Below are positions 12,087 through 13,057 of a stretch of DNA of 13,057 nucleotides, one piece after another (position 1 is the first letter of the stretch; every line of letters starts with the position of its first letter). Both the position numbers and the translations under genes were made by a program. The notes below the pieces were generated by a model. The model saw nothing but the letters and a program-made list of their open reading frames with translations, was not told where the DNA came from and did not search any database. This DNA is from CAYGLV01 sp964351025 (GTDB taxonomy: Bacteria > Actinomycetota > Thermoleophilia > Gaiellales > Gaiellaceae): assembly GCA_964351025.1 (NCBI GenBank), contig CAYGLV010000065.1, forward strand, positions 1 to 13,057, written 5' to 3'.

Positions 12087-13057
12087 CTACGGCCAGACAC
12101 CGTCTCCCGGGGTCTGGTCCAATCGCCCGTTTTGGACACAATCGGGAGACCAGTAATCCGGGTTTGACGTCTTCCTGTCCGGATACATCTTCAGCGCGTA
12201 GTACGTCGCAAGCGCTGCGGCGTCATCCGGCGTGTCGCCGAGCGCGGCTGCGACTCGGGCGATGTTCTGCATGCCCAGGCACTCGGCGCGCGACTCCGTC
12301 GCCTGTGTCGTGGCGACGGCGTCGATCGATCGACCCGCGGTGAAGTCGAGCAGATGGATCGACTCGTGGGCGAGGGTCGAAATTGCGAACACGACCTTGC
12401 GGTATTCGGCTTCCCCGATTGCGGGAGCGGCCACCGTCGTGCCGGGCTCGGCCGCCGAGTAGCACGGGACGCGGCCGAGCGGCACGGTGGTCGTCGCCGT
12501 GCGCTGCTCCCGGCGCGTCCGCCACACCTGCCTGTACACCGTGACGCGGCGCTTCACGTACATCCCGTTGACCTTCACGCGCCTGGTCACCTTGACCGCG
12601 ACCCGCTTCTTGTAACGCACCGTCACGGTGCGCGACGTCGTGACCGTCCTGGACGCATCGCACTTCGTCGGCTTGGCCTGAGCCTTCGCGAAGCTCCACA
12701 GGTACTGGCACGCAATCGGCGCGAGCTTCGTATCAGGTGCGCTACTCACGAACACTCGGCTTTGAATGTAGTACGGCTGCCCCGCGACGTAGCCCCAGAC
12801 GTTCTCCGGAATCGATCTCTGTGCGCGCAGGATGTCCCAGTCGTTCTGGCCGTTGCAGTAGACGCGGACTTCACGGCCGGCGATCTGGCTCGCGATCTGA
12901 GAGCTCAGCACCTCGAGTGGCGACCTGTGGTCCGGGTCGGTCCACGGCAGGTCCGGCGTGTCCGGGATCACACCCGTATCCGCCTGCGCGTCCGTCGCGC
13001 CGACGAGCAACGCGGCGAGCACGAGGACGAGAATCGCGACGCGCGAGACGCGGGCGC
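12087..13057 (-). CDS. Secreted protein with HExxH motif and basic repetitive insert (5' end outside the window)
   Basis: I do not recognise the family. The frame is open to the right edge; upstream of the first possible start (GTG 13022) it reads ARVSRVAILVLV, which joins LAALLVGATDAQA into a classic signal peptide with probable cleavage before DTG. The true start therefore lies beyond the window. Numbered from GTG 13022, the mature part has three blocks: an N-terminal domain (about 15-121), a 56-residue Val/Thr/Arg/Lys-rich insert (125-180) with almost no acidic residues and a VNG turn, and a C-terminal domain with TLAHESIHLLDF (His219, Glu220, His223) followed by ESRAEC (243-248). HExxH plus a Glu about 20 residues later is the gluzincin pattern, so a zinc protease or a zincin-like fold is likely (inference). 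Six cysteines (56, 105, 121, 187, 248, 295) allow three disulfides; 121 and 187 bracket the insert. Convergent with aceA. Confidence 0.75.
   Translation of the reverse strand, partial: ARVSRVAILVLVLAALLVGATDAQADTGVIPDTPDLPWTDPDHRSPLEVLSSQIASQIAGREVRVYCNGQNDWDILRAQRSIPENVWGYVAGQPYYIQSRVFVSSAPDTKLAPIACQYLWSFAKAQAKPTKCDASRTVTTSRTVTVRYKKRVAVKVTRRVKVNGMYVKRRVTVYRQVWRTRREQRTATTTVPLGRVPCYSAAEPGTTVAAPAIGEAEYRKVVFAISTLAHESIHLLDFTAGRSIDAVATTQATESRAECLGMQNIARVAAALGDTPDDAAALATYYALKMYPDRKTSNPDYWSPDCVQNGRLDQTPGDGVWP

Noticed and set aside
12093..12117. CCAGAC...GTCTGG inverted repeat near the aceA/secreted-protein convergence, as a terminator.
   Set aside because: Six-base arms with a 13-nt loop, inside the coding end of the secreted protein and without a T tract.
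1..13057. CRISPR, tRNA, rRNA, insertion sequence or prophage content.
   Set aside because: No regular direct repeats, no terminal inverted repeats with a transposase, and no RNA-gene signatures were seen; composition is even throughout.

Overview
The window is very GC-rich (roughly 70%), tightly packed and rich in GTG starts and start/stop overlaps. Its gene content (a FliA/WhiG-class sigma factor, an FCD-type GntR regulator beside isocitrate lyase, a Ste24-like M48 protease, Arg/Ala-rich proteins) fits a deep-branching actinobacterium, most likely of the Thermoleophilia type (Gaiella/Solirubrobacter-like). That placement is inference from composition and protein style, not from a marker gene. 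I see no rRNA, tRNA, CRISPR, transposase or phage gene; this is ordinary chromosome.

Layout. (1) Positions 1-2942, plus strand: the likely tail of an upstream gene, then a three-gene metabolic operon of aldo/keto reductase, ornithine-cyclodeaminase-family oxidoreductase and serine/threonine dehydratase-type PLP enzyme. Its junctions are overlaps, and the third gene probably starts at a CTG. (2) 2952-4445, minus strand: a sigma-28-class sigma factor downstream of a small membrane-anchored DUF218 (YdcF/SanA-like) protein. (3) 4483-6485, plus strand: a trans-sulfuration PLP enzyme coupled by ATGA to a metallo-beta-lactamase-fold hydrolase; the 37-bp divergent gap holds a dyad and two putative leaderless promoters. 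(4) 6558-9769, minus strand: a four-gene cluster transcribed in the order M48 protease, cyclophilin, cation diffusion facilitator, YdfG-like short-chain dehydrogenase, with two ATGA overlaps and one 10-nt gap. A sequence identical to the sigma-28 -10 element lies just upstream. (5) 9832-12053, plus strand: a GntR/FCD regulator followed by isocitrate lyase (aceA). (6) 12087-13057, minus strand: a secreted protein of unknown family with an HExxH motif and a striking basic Val/Thr-rich insert; its start lies beyond the window.

The strongest unexplained structure is in the 125 bp between the GntR gene and aceA. There a good promoter (TTGCGC-17 bp-TAGGAT) carries three copies of GGATCCGAA. One is a perfect 14-bp palindrome that runs into the ribosome binding site, one overlaps the -10, and one lies about 60 bp upstream. 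Their centres are spaced 52 and 22 bp apart, close to whole helical turns. This looks like a local, FCD-regulator-controlled switch of the glyoxylate shunt. The next most interesting items are the secreted zincin-like protein, the CTG start, and the possible link between the window's sigma factor and the GCCGATAA box before the protease operon.
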